The notes beneath the pieces are model-generated. The model did no database searches, was not told where the DNA came from, and worked only from the letters and a program-made list of their open reading frames with translations. 64,000 nucleotides of DNA from Laburnicola sp. R22_1 (lineage: Eukaryota; Ascomycota; Dothideomycetes; Pleosporales; Didymosphaeriaceae): assembly GCA_014281115.1 (NCBI GenBank), contig JACONQ010000003.1:1178001-1242000 (forward strand). The letters are read 5' to 3'. A program made the position numbers and the translations under genes. Every line of letters begins with the position of its first letter. The first letter of the stretch is position 1. Shown here piece by piece: positions 1 to 10,662 of the stretch.

Positions 1-2438
1 AAGATCGAGAGCGTGCAGGCCCGCGCCCTGCAGACCGAGCAGACCATTGCCGACATGACGGCTGATATCAAGCGGCTAGACAATACAAAGCGGAATCTGA
101 CGCTATCTATGACGGCACTGAAGCGCCTGCAGATGCTCACGACGGCGTACGAGCAGCTGTGCAGCCTCAGCAAGTCGCGCCAGTATCGCGAATGCGCACA
201 GCTGCTACAGGCCGTCCTGCAGCTCGTGGCCCACTTCAAGAGCTACCGGTCCATCGATCAGATAGCAACCCTTAGTCGCAATGTGGCCGACCTGCAACGC
301 GCGCTCTTGGAGCAAGTGTGCGAGGATTTCGAGGTCGTCTTCGCCAAGGGCGAGGTTGCCCAACGGAGACCAATGTTGACCGAGGCGTGCCTGGTCATCG
401 ACGCGCTCGGAGAGCATGCCAGAACCCGGCTCATCAACTGGTATTGCAATACCCAGCTACGCGAGTACCGACAGGTATTCCGTGGCAACGATGAGGTTGC
501 CAACCCGCAATAGTACATCAAGCAATCGCTAACAGTGCGCAGGCCGGCTCATTGGACAACATCACTAGGAGATACTCCTGGTTCAATCGTATGATGAAGA
601 CATACGACGTCGAGCATGCCGCCATCTTTCCGGCGTATTGGAAGGCGGACGAGATGCTGGCCAACTCATTTTGCGAAGGCACGCGGGATGACTTTAAGGC
701 TATACTACAACGCTCCATGCGGAGAGGGGATGGGCAGACTTTAGACGTCCATTTGCTTCTTTCATGTCTGCAGGAGACGCTCGATTTCGAGCATAGCCTT
801 GAACGGCGCTTCTCAAACGAGGTTGGTAGTCCCTGTGATTGGGCGTTTCGTGCTCACATGTAGCAGTCGCGCTCTTCTATCGATACAATGGCGTCTAAAG
901 AAGACAAGTCTCATGCCTCCAGCCAGACTATATCCGAGGCCTTCGAGCCTTACATGCGCCTTTGGGTGGAGTCACAAGACAAGTATGTTTACAGGATATG
1001 AAGGAGGTGTGCCTTGTGTACTGACCATCGTAGGCAATTGGCAACTTTGATCCCCAAATACCGACAGCAACCATTACGCAACGAGGAAGAAGAGTTTTCG
1101 GCCCAGGCTGTTATACCCTCATCCACAGAGTTGTTCCACTTTTACCGTCTCACATTGGCCCAGTGTGCCAAGCTCTCCAAAGAATCAAGCCTGCTTGAAC
1201 TGTCGAGAACCTTCGCCAAATATCTTGATCAATATGGTCAGCAAGTGCTGTACTACTTTCTAAGTGAGAAGTCGGGCGCGCAAGGCCCGTCGGTGGAAGA
1301 CGCAATACTGATTTTGAACACGGCCGACTACTGCTATGCTACGTGCAACCAGCTGGAGGAAAAAATCAAGAGTCGCATCGATGAGGATCTGCGTGAAAAG
1401 GTTGACCTCCAAAGTCAAGCTGATGCCTTCATGGGCATCGCCTCGGCTACCGTGCGTTTTCTGGTTCGCAAAGTCGAACTGGCATGTGAGCCTAGTTGGC
1501 GCGAAATGCGCAATACACCATGGTCCAAACTAGAAAGCGTGGGGGATCAAAGTACCTACGTTGCTGAGCTGCTACACCACGTCAAGAATGGGTCAGCCGA
1601 GATTCTGAAGCTTTTGCACAAGCAACAGTATGCGCGAGCATTCTGTGATGGACTAGTTGACCAGATGGCGGCAACCTACATCGCGAATATTGTTCAGAGC
1701 AAACCCATCAGTGAGGTCGGAGCGGAGCAGATGCTGTTGGACTCTTACGTACTGAAAAAGGCCTTCACAGAGATTCCCGTAGTCAACGAGGAGCCTGGCA
1801 CAGCGCCGCCAGCGAGGTACGGATTTAATCCCTTCAAACTAGACGCAACACTAACACTCTCCAGCTTCGTCAAACGGGCCAACCAAAGCATGTCCAAAAT
1901 CGACCCCCTCCTCAAAACCCTTCAAGTCCGACCTCACCCGCCTGAAGCCCTCGTCCAAGCCTACCTCATCCACATCGCCGATAAATCGGATACCAACTTC
2001 CGCAAAATCCTTGACCTCAAAGGCGTCCGCCGCGCCGACCAATCCACCCTCATGGACCTTTTCAATGCCTTTAAAGTGTCTCCCTCCCACGCCGCACTGC
2101 CTCTCAACTCCCCTCTTCTCACACCCCTGCAAATCCAGTCCGGACCCACCAGCGGCATCGCCAGCTTGGGCAATACGGGCAGTGTTATGGGTACGCCTAG
2201 TCTTGCTAGTGGGAGGTTCGATCCCGCGGGACTGGGAAATGCGATGTTGGGTGCAGTGAGGGAGGGGGTGGATCGGTTTGGGAGTCCAGCGCCTGGAGCG
2301 CAAGGAGACGGCGGGGTGATGACCGAGGGCAAGGAGGGCAAGGCGAATTTGAATGAGAACTTGAAGAACATTGGGAAGTTTTTTAGAAGGGACGTTGGGG
2401 GCTTTAGAGGGTTTGGGAGGAGTGATGAGGGCAAGTAG
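1..2438 (+). CDS. VPS53: Vps53-like GARP tethering complex subunit (5' end outside window)
   Basis: The product is the Vps53 subunit of the GARP/EARP complex, which tethers endosome-derived vesicles at the trans-Golgi network. The visible part starts inside the N-terminal coiled-coil (long heptad-like helices with many Gln, Leu and Arg) and runs to the C-terminus. Exons are about 1-495, 543-821, 864-982 and 1034-2438; the introns (496-542, 822-863, 983-1033) are GT-AG and keep phase. Recognisable Vps53 stretches include RYSWFNRMMKTYD, FPxYWKxDE and the C-terminal helical region around YLDQYGQQVLYY. The last 100 or so residues are Gly/Ser/Pro-rich and low in complexity, as in fungal orthologues. 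The window edge removes the start codon and an unknown number of residues. The gene converges on the FAD oxidoreductase at 2994-4750. Confidence 0.88.
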
Positions 2439-2993
2439 GATACGGCGGGATGATGGGGTCATAGATTTCAAACATTGGAGATGATGTATGCTACCAACAA
2501 CACAGAGGCGGTGGAGTATATGTGATGTCTGCCAGAAGGGGAACGGGTGAAAGGCTGGACATACTAGGTTGCTAGATGGCGGCGTTGAAGCTGAGGTACG
2601 GTGACGCGGACACTATGGGTCGGCATAACAGCTACCAAAAGCGCAGCATCTAAACATGTTCTCCATTCTCTCCAACTAGAAGAAGGCTCTTGCTCACTGT
2701 CACTCCTTGGTTCTTCCAAGCGGACGTACGTATTCTGATGATAAGAAAGTCGGGCTTGTTGACCATGGTCCATTGGAGCGTCGTTCTGACGAAGCGCTAA
2801 AGATTAGGAGAGAACGAAAAAGAGGCATTGGCAAAACGATGTCACGACCTTGTTACACGTGCTCTATGGTAATATTCTGCTGAAACCTAGAACAGCCACT
2901 CTATGTTACATTCTTTTCAGTGTACGAAAGATCAAGATATGCCCACTCCATAAGGGTTTCCGCTTCCTGCTACCTCACCAGAAGCGTTTATTA
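2439..2993. other. Intergenic, between convergent genes
   Basis: This is the shared 3' flank of VPS53 and the FAD oxidoreductase. The open frames here are short and carry no recognisable protein signal. I see no repeat or RNA gene. Confidence 0.6.
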
Positions 2994-4750
2994 TCAATCG
3001 TCACCCGCATCGACCAAACTATCATATCTATTCCGCCTGCCCCCAGAATATTCGATGAACTTCTCGTCCGCATCCTCGGTCGTCTTGCTACCACCATCAG
3101 TGTCCTCTCTTTTACCAATCTTATTCAAAACGTCTTGCACGTTCCAAGCAATCCGCTCCGCGCCCACTCTAGCACCAACCAAATTCGGTGCACCGGGTCC
3201 AAGTCGCAGTCCCGCCAATCGCCCTGTAACAAACAATGGAACATCATCCGTCCACATCAGGTCGTCGTTCAAACAGGGCAGGCCGCCGACGTAGTCAATT
3301 GGAAAGTCTTTTCGTATGTTGTGTAGGAGGGGGATCGTCTCGATGTTGGACTGGATTCCCGTCGCGAAGACAACGTAGTCAATGGGCGGTAGTTTGATTT
3401 CCGGAGCTGTCGTGACGGACGTCCATTGGTGTAGGTCGGCATCCCATTTCATAGATTGCAGCGCCGTGTTGGTATGGAGCGATATTTTTCCACTGGCGAC
3501 ATGCGCATCGAGGATCTTGCGATAGCGCGGCGTCATGCTACCGCCATTACGAGCCTCTAGTATCATCTGGAAGCGTTCTAAGACATATTAACATGCACAT
3601 CATTTTCTCTGTGGCGTTACAGCTGAAACTTACCTTCGTCCGAGTCCGCCGACCAAAAAGCCGCCTGGTTGAAATTTCGGAATTTCCCAACCCACTCCAG
3701 ATCGACGTCAAAGTATTTGACCTTTACGCCTCCGCGCATGAGAAGCCATACTTTTCTCACTCCCCGTTTGAGCGCGAGGTCGGCGAGTTGAATGCTAGTT
3801 AGCCCCCCGCCAACTATGAGGAGGTTTGTTGGAACCCGCTGCGAAACTTTTGCGGCAACGTGAGCGGGCGGGTACTGCTTGATTTGCATGGCGTGGCTGA
3901 AGCCTTCGTGTCCGGTGGCAGTTGGCAACCCGGTCACTGATGGTATACAAGGGGCGTTTCCTGGGCCGATAGCGAGGACGACGACATGGGCGTAGCGTAC
4001 ACCTTTGTCAGTCGTGACACGGAAGACTTTTTGCTCGCTCTGCGACTCATCCTCTGAGATGACGCTGTCGTGTTCGACATCGGCGAATGCACACAAGTCG
4101 TCGTATTGAACATCCATAACCTTCTCTTGCCGTATCAGAGTGTTTCCAAGCCCGTAACGACAAGCCACTTCGTCGCAGTGTGCATGAAATAGCTTGCTCG
4201 ACGGAGTGAAGTAGTCCTTTCTATCTCGCTCGTCGACATCCGGCCCACTTTGTGATATCCTCCCCCGGCTCAACTTTTTCTTTATGCGATGCTTGCTGGT
4301 TTCTTTTCCGGCGCATCCAGGTAGACATTGCAGCTCTTTCTCCCTGCCATGCTCATACGTGTACCCGAGAAGCGCGTCTCGGTCTGCGGGATCGATATGG
4401 AAGAACATGGGGCTCCTTAGATACTCGATTCCAAAGGTCTTGAAGAGCCGATTCCACTTGGTCATCCAATCCGTGCCATCAGCATCCAGTACTAGCATAT
4501 CCAGACCATCGTCTTTCTGGGGTTGGGTTTTGGATACGCTAGATGGCGCCGTCGTCGTACCACTGGCCAGTGAATCGGTGTTTGTGCGATAATTCTTGAT
4601 ATTCATCTTGCGGCCATGCTTGCGAATCCAGTGGTAGCGCTGGTGCTCGTCGTCTGTAAATGTCGCTGAAGGTGTGTGCTCCCGGAGGCGAGCTGCGACG
4701 GCGAGACCGCATGGGCCTGCGCCGATGATGAGGACCTGGTGGATGTGCAT
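2994..4750 (-). CDS. FAD/NAD(P)-binding monooxygenase-like oxidoreductase
   Basis: This is a predicted flavoprotein of 566 residues in two exons (4750-3634 and 3577-2994) with one 56-base intron (3578-3633). The first dinucleotide fold is at the very N-terminus (VLIIGAGPCG, FAD). A second lies mid-protein (LLIVGGGLTS, NAD(P)H), and a late VFATGI resembles the ATG-type linker motif of N-hydroxylating and Baeyer-Villiger-type flavin monooxygenases. The pattern fits the broad OSGIN/ornithine-monooxygenase-like group, but I cannot name the substrate. The start is the first ATG (4750); upstream in-frame codons offer only GTG. An acidic, low-complexity linker of about 50 residues between the two folds is unusual for canonical members. 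It is not obviously tied to the NRPS cluster 10 kb away. Confidence 0.75.
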
Positions 4751-6325
4751 TGTTGAGCTTGGAGCTTGGGGCACTTTGGCCTCCCAGTTGTTATCGATCC
4801 TTTGTAACGTCGGGAGTGGATTTGAGGTATTTGGAGTGGCTTTGGGGTAGAAGAAGTATTTGTTGTTGGTGGTTCGGACGCTCCTTCAGGTACAAGCTTG
4901 CACATGTGAGTGCGCACCTTGTTGGCCCTCGCCATCATGGTGTCAAACAGCACATGCGCAATCGTTACATGCGTAATCGCAACATGTGAACCATCTGTGA
5001 ATGTTTCTCTCTTCTACGAACCATGTGAGCTGCACTAATGTTACATAACTGCTTCCGTGTTCGCAATATGCTCTTCCATTCCGGCTCTCTCTATTCCCGC
5101 TGCGTACCAGTTCCTCTATTTCCCTACCCAGAAAGGACCTCATAAACAGCTTGGCGCCTTGGTGATTAAGAGATTCAGAAGGTGTGTACTGGATCATCTC
5201 GCTGAGAGCTCGGAGGGTAGAGGAACAAGAGGAGATTAGAAACCGTTCCGGCTATTTGAGTACTAGCGCGCGCTCAGCAATTTCGACTCGACCATCCTCG
5301 AGAAGGTTATGAATGCGATAAAGGTTTCTATTGGTGCCTGCCATTCGGGAAGTGAACATTTTTATTAAGCTCATGAGAAGTATCCACAGACTTGCTGGAC
5401 TGTCCAGAAGTTTGTATATTCATTCATTCATATCTGTTTATAGTCGACCTAACCTTTTACAGATATAAGACTTAACAGCACAACCAAGGTTCAACGGCCA
5501 AGTACGTAAAAAAAGGGCGCGATTTGGATCCACCACAATGGGGAGCCGAAGCATGACGCGATCATCTCGTAGATGCACTGAGGTTCGACAGTTCCGAGAA
5601 AGGGCAAGCAAAACGAGGATTTTGAATTTTGTTAGCAAACATAAGTCTTCTCTATGGTTAGTGATATAAAACATTCCTCTCAAGATAGTACCTCTATATT
5701 GTGAATGGCAACTGCTAATTAGCCATTATTAGACCATAAGATAATTTATTCTTACATTACCGTCTATAACAACCACTGATGGATGGTCGATGTCCTGTGG
5801 TTAATAAATACGCATCCACTTCACATGCTGAAAGGATATTTTATATCCAGTACTGCTGAATTTTGACTTCACAGTAGTCATTTCGCACCACGAACACCAG
5901 ATAGTGGCTCGATAGAACCGACAGAAGATAATGTGGTTAATTGCAAATCTACGTGGTGCGTTTCCGGATACTTTCGTACCGTAATACGCTGAAGCAGACT
6001 GTATATCACGTGATATGACGTCACACTCGGAGCATTCGTTTCTATATTCCAGATCTTCGCACTACTGAGATGAGTCGCAAGGAAATTTTCCACTTACCCT
6101 CAGCTGCACTACGTATATGATGGGTTGGGAAGCTTAAACGTGCGAAGCGCACAATATTCATTTGGATTGAGCATTGATGAGCCGAAAGAGGGAAAACATA
6201 TCTTCCACCAATGAAAGTTTTCTGGGTCTCCACACACACACCTACAATACGGATGTTCTCTGAATTTCTTACAACTGTTCTTCAACATTCTTCAACACTT
6301 CGCACTCGCTCAGATATCAAACAAG
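4751..6325. other. Long intergenic region between divergent genes
   Basis: About 1.6 kb hold the promoters of the FAD oxidoreductase (left) and the PEBP gene (right). The middle, about 5400-5900, is AT-richer than the flanks. Open frames are short and unconvincing. No repeat family or RNA gene is evident. I see no CGG-N3-CCG site here, unlike the cluster promoters. Confidence 0.5.
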
Positions 6326-7032
6326 ATGTCAGCTCAGATCGAACCCTCTGCGCTACTTGCATCCCTGTCAAAAGCCTCGCTCTTGCCATCCCCCGTCATT
6401 CCCGACACCTTCAAGCCTTCGGTCCAACTCTCCGTCTCTTTCAACGAGAAGCCGGTGGTCGCTGGTAATCTTTTCAGAGCCAGCGAGTGCAAGACGGCGC
6501 CTAGCATTTCCTTCACCCCGGAGGTATATCATCCATTACATTTTCCATCAATCAACCGACTTCCATTCTTCTGTTCGCGCAGATCATAGCTTTGGATTAC
6601 ACGAACAAGAGGAACCTCACGTGGCTGACATTTACCTAGTCCGGTGCTTCAGCAAATACGACTTACACGTTCCTCCTAGTCGATCCCGATGCCCCAACCC
6701 CGGATGAGCCCAAGTTTGCGTACTGGCGGCACTGGGTTGTCTCATCCATCCCAACGAACGCCTCAGGAGCCAGTGATGGCAAGACCCTAACTGACTATTT
6801 GGGACCCGGGCCTAAAGACGACTCCAAGCCGCATAGGTACTTGTTTCTTCTCTACCGTGAGCCGGAAACGCTCAAGGAATTAACTAAGGAGGATGTGGGT
6901 GGCGAAGAGTTTGTGCAGAGAAGAAGTTTTGGCGCGAAAGAGTGGTCGGAGAAACTAGGGTTAGAGCTGGTGGGTGTGAATTGGATGTTGGGGGCTGGAG
7001 ATGGATGGAATGGAGGCAAAGATGAGTTGTGA
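6326..7032 (+). CDS. Phosphatidylethanolamine-binding protein (PEBP) family
   Basis: A small soluble PEBP/TFS1-type protein of 196 residues; members bind anionic lipids or inhibit proteases and kinases. Exon 1 is 6326-6523 and exon 2 is 6640-7032, with an intron of 116 bases (6524-6639) and phase 0 on both sides. The family anion-pocket motifs are visible: DPDAPTPDEP followed by FxYWRHWVV, and later GPGPKDDSKPHRY (the GxHRY element). Length matches fungal PEBPs. The ATG at 6326 follows a pyrimidine-rich leader. A stretch before exon 2 (6588-6636) is open in frame but ends in a stop, so I treat it as intron. No signal peptide is seen. Confidence 0.88.
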
Positions 7033-7195
7033 TCGAGTCGAGCACTCACGCGGAGTGTATGATTTGAATCATGCTCTTTGTCGAAAATAGGATCGAAGTA
7101 TAACAACCAGAGATTCTCTAACGTGGTAAATTTCTTCTTGGCCTGATAAGCCTAATTGCATATTAATATATTCAAACACTTCTCCTGGGACCCCT
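7033..7195. other. Short convergent 3' spacer
   Basis: This is the spacer between the stops of the PEBP gene and the AIM6-like gene. It is AT-rich, with nothing further seen. Confidence 0.5.
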
Positions 7196-8655
7196 TCATG
7201 ACCAACGCAAGCCCGCCACATCCTGTAGATCGTCCACATTCAGTCGATCCACTCCGGAATCCACAATCTGCTGCCAACTATTTTTACCTGGAATATCCCA
7301 GTACCTAACCTTGAACCCTTTGGCGTGTGCCTCATCCAACTTAGTCTTCGCATTTCCAGAAATGGGCAGTCCATTCGGCACTGCATCACTCCACTTGGCG
7401 CTCGCAAAGTATGCATTCGACGAGTCAAAGTTCTTCATATCCTTGTGCACTACCACATCGACGAAGATGGCGCGTCCAGGGTTCGATAAATCGGAGAGAG
7501 CTTTGGCAATAGGAGCCGGAGCGGATGCCGAAAGGTCCTTCCTGGCGCCGCCCGAGGCGACGATGGTGACGAGACCTTGTTGGAAGGCGCCATCGTAGCG
7601 GCTCAGGTATCCTGCGTCGCGGAGGGGAGCGAGATCGGCAACGAGCTGGTCCCAAGCCTTGTCCGCGTCTGAGCCGCTGTTCTTGAAATCAACCAACAGA
7701 GAGAGAGGCTGATCGGGATGTGCAGGAAAAACAGATTTCCGCTCGTCTATGAGCTTTTTTAGCGGATTGACGTAGAGGTTTACGAAGGTTTGTCCGTTCG
7801 AGCCGGGATCGGTATGCCCGACGACGAGCTTGGTGCCATGGATCCAGATGTCCGCTTCTACGGAAATGCAGCCAGCGCTAAGGGCAGAGTAAAGCGCTTT
7901 GTCGCGGGTGTAGTCGTTGTGGCTGTGGCACGCGAAGGGAGTTACGTCGTTGAACGCGTAGGTTGGGAAGGGGTCTAGGGTGTTGCCTTTTCCACCGTCA
8001 CCCAGGGCTGCAATAGCTGTCTTTTGAGTAACGACCTTATCGACGGCATTCGAAGTTGGAGGGAGCTTGTTTGCGAGTGCGTGGTAGGAGACGGCGTCGT
8101 TGCCGACTTGCCATGTCCCGCCCTTGGTATCTTTATTGTCCTGTCCATAACATTTGTTGCCACTGACGTTCTCGGAGAGTTTCTTTAGGTATTGTTTACA
8201 GCTAGTGGCTGAACTCGTGGTTATTACTTAATAGTTAAATATACCAACTCATGGATCTTACCATCAACGACATGGTCGCGGTTTTGTTTGTTGTGGATTT
8301 CAAAGTACACCCAGCCGTTCAACCCAGTTGTCGTGGGATTACCGCCGTAGTCCAGCCAGACACGAGTTGCCATTGACGTGAAGTCACCCGCACCTACTTT
8401 AATGCCACCCGCCTTGTCGCAGAAGGAATCCACTGCAGTGTTGTAACCAATGCGCTGGACCGCGTCATGGTTGGATTTCACATCATTGACAGCCATCCAA
8501 TCCGGTCCACATGACGATATGTAATCCGACTTAGCTCGAGCTATAACAGCAGAAAGACTGCCCTACATATCGGCGTCAGTGGTTCATACTTACCTACAGA
8601 TGAGCATACATACAGAGACCAGAAGAGAAACCATATAAACTTGCTTAGCGATCAT
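7196..8655 (-). CDS. Secreted two-domain protein with C-terminal AIM6-like PLC-type phosphodiesterase
   Basis: The model is 451 residues in three exons: 8655-8614, 8562-8262 and 8208-7196. The first intron uses donor GTATGT (8563-8613) and completes a signal peptide (basic MIAKQ, then a hydrophobic core). Mature residues up to about 165 form a cysteine-containing domain with CGPDW, FCDKAGG, SCKQYL, NKCYGQ and a GGTWQVGNDAVSYHAL stretch. I do not recognise it with certainty; it recalls small secreted fungal effector-like domains. From about residue 195 the protein resembles the AIM6 family of PLC-like/glycerophosphodiester phosphodiesterases, with HSHND at 209-213, then GCISVEADIW and VVGHTD, which carry the usual His/Glu/Asp metal and catalytic residues. 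The likely role is extracellular phosphodiester hydrolysis, inferred from family and signal peptide only. Confidence 0.8.
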
Positions 8656-9736
8656 TTTGCTGCTAGCTATTTCGAAGAAATAAGAGACACAAAAGGGAAG
8701 AACGCCATGGCTACTTAAATGGATCAGCGAGACATAGGGCCCCAAAACGAAATCAAGCACTCGATGCGTGCGCAGCATTGCGCCCCATAGTTGTTTGCAC
8801 CTGCAAATCACAGCGCCGAGTGACTAAAGAGAGTGGTATTGTGAACGTGTATTTGCCATTTTGGGAAGTGCGGAGATGAACAATGTGTCAGGTTACGACT
8901 CCGCGTCCGTGTTGCGCACAAGCTTACACTGCCACCCAGACGACCACGTGCAAACTGCTGCGCAAGGAGAAAAGCAAGAATGCTTCTCCCGTGTGCGTAT
9001 CATCGAATAGATGCGATTGCGTCGATGGGACCTAGCAAATAGATGAAGGAGGTACTCAGCCTGCTTAGTGATCAACTGCAACGGTCGGACTTGTTTGGCT
9101 CTCTTGGAATGCGAGAAGAACGGGTTTTCTCGCCATCGTCGCTAACTTCAACTCGCTTCGCTGTAACGTTAGCCAGTGCACTGCAGCCGGGCCGGCTTAC
9201 ATGTAGCGCTCGTTCACACCGAGGCTCCAATCGCGAGAAGAGTTCAAGAAGTGTGTGTGCGCACCCAGCACCGGCCGCTCGCTTCCGGCGAGGTTGAGGC
9301 CTTTCACAATCAGCCTCGCCTGCGGGGTACTAGCCGGATTTGCCTTTTCCGGAAGGTGATCGGCCAGGTTATATCGGGGACCGAGCGCCTTTATGACCGA
9401 GTACATGCGATATGCTGACATGCTATCCTGTCGCGGATAGCTCCACTTGACATGGCCGTGCCTTGTGGGGGTTGAGAGACGATGCGGCGGTTTTGGGATG
9501 CGCAATGAAGCGACAACACAGCCATGACCAGCGTTTTCTCGGTCTTTACTACTGACTCATTAGTGTAGACTAATTCTACCTACCATTCAAGCTCTCTTCT
9601 TCACATCCATCTCCCTTCCTCGCATATAGCTTCTACTCTCACACACATAGCTTCCGTCCTCACACCTCTATCACACCAAGACTCAACTTCGCCAATACCA
9701 TTCCTCTCAACTTCTCCACACACACTCTCACCCAAC
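8656..9736. other. Intergenic promoter region between divergent genes
   Basis: This 1.1 kb region carries the promoters of the secreted phosphodiesterase and the EthD gene. It holds an AflR-type site (listed separately) and, just before the EthD start (about 9590-9736), a long CT-rich leader typical of highly expressed fungal genes. Open frames here look spurious. Confidence 0.55.
9374..9384. promoter_or_regulatory. TCGGNNNCCGA site (AflR-type candidate) upstream of EthD gene
   Basis: The sequence TCGGGGACCGA is an interrupted inverted repeat (TCGG/CCGA) and fits the TCG-N5-CGA core bound by AflR-type Zn2Cys6 dimers. It lies 353 bases before the EthD ATG. Function is inferred from its recurrence in cluster promoters. 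Confidence 0.45.
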
Positions 9737-10075
9737 ATGGTCTTCCGCGTCTACATGCTCGCCGTCAAGGCATCCGGCATCACCCTCGAAGAATTCAAGA
9801 ACCACTGGGACAACGACCACCTGAACCTGCTCAAGGAGATCGCCGGCGACGCCTACCCCCAGGTGCACGAGCATCGCTACCCGGAGAAGTTCGCGGGCAC
9901 CGACGAGTACCACTTCGACGGCATCGGGTACCTGGAGTTTGAAAGCCGCGAGGCCTTCCTAAGACTCGCGTCTATCGCCGAGGCTCCGGAGAACAAGGCG
10001 CGGTTGGATGCGGACGAGAAGACTTTCTTGGATAAGTCGAAGATCCAAATGTATGTTGTGGACGATAAGGAGTAG
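9737..10075 (+). CDS. EthD-domain small protein
   Basis: An intronless gene for a 112-residue dimeric alpha/beta-barrel protein of the EthD family. Seen: FRVYMLAVKASGITLEEFKNHWDNDH near the start (the EthD pattern of a beta strand followed by FxxxWxxxH), then a central YxEFESxEAF and a short acidic tail. Fungal EthD proteins often sit in polyketide or quinone clusters as decarboxylases, cyclases or oxidases, but the exact reaction here is unknown. The start at 9737 has a good Kozak context (AACATGG) after a CT-rich leader. The first two thirds are C-rich on the coding strand and the last third G-richer. An AflR-type site upstream makes it a candidate outlying member of the cluster at 14-37 kb. 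Confidence 0.85.
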   Translation: MVFRVYMLAVKASGITLEEFKNHWDNDHLNLLKEIAGDAYPQVHEHRYPEKFAGTDEYHFDGIGYLEFESREAFLRLASIAEAPENKARLDADEKTFLDKSKIQMYVVDDKE

Positions 10076-10662
10076 GGTTGCATTGGGATGGGCTGCACTG
10101 TTCGATATGTGGATGTAATGGTTGGAAATCAAAGAGTTTTTTTGGCAATGCGCGTCCGGTTTTGCTGTGCTTGTGATGCGGAAATATATGCAAATCTAAT
10201 TCTGCGTGTTAGGGGGAATGGGAGTTGACAGGCGTAACATTATTTAGCATCCCATCGTTATGGTCGATGATTGTAAGACCAGTAGAGTCCTTTCTTCTGG
10301 CTATTAGAGCATTAGTGCCTATGACTTGCCATCTTCTGGCCTAAAATGGTTTATGGTTGCCGTTGTGGATGTCATGGATGCAGCTGGAGATAAGAAATGT
10401 ATAAAAACCATAGTTGTTTGCCCACGATAGCGGAACTGTGGGTAGAGATTAGTGGGTTGAACTTTCACACATGCATTAGAGGGCGTTTTCACAATGCGCT
10501 AGCTGTTGGTAGAACTTCTGTATATCATTTACATGGTTTTGGGGTTTCTAATAAACTTCAAGAACAGTGCTACACCATACAGAATAGGTCTACAGACTCC
10601 ACTTCGCTACAAACAATAGGGTATAAACCGTATACAATAACAGAAGAATTAGGCGGGGGAGC
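10076..10662. other. Intergenic, convergent 3' flanks
   Basis: The 3' flanks of the EthD gene and the rhodopsin-domain gene meet here. It is AT-rich and no feature was recognised. Confidence 0.5.

Noticed and set aside
6588..6639. Possible extra exon in the PEBP gene (open stretch after an AG)
   Set aside because: It ends in an in-frame stop at 6637-6639, and the PEBP family sequence joins directly from 6523 to 6640.
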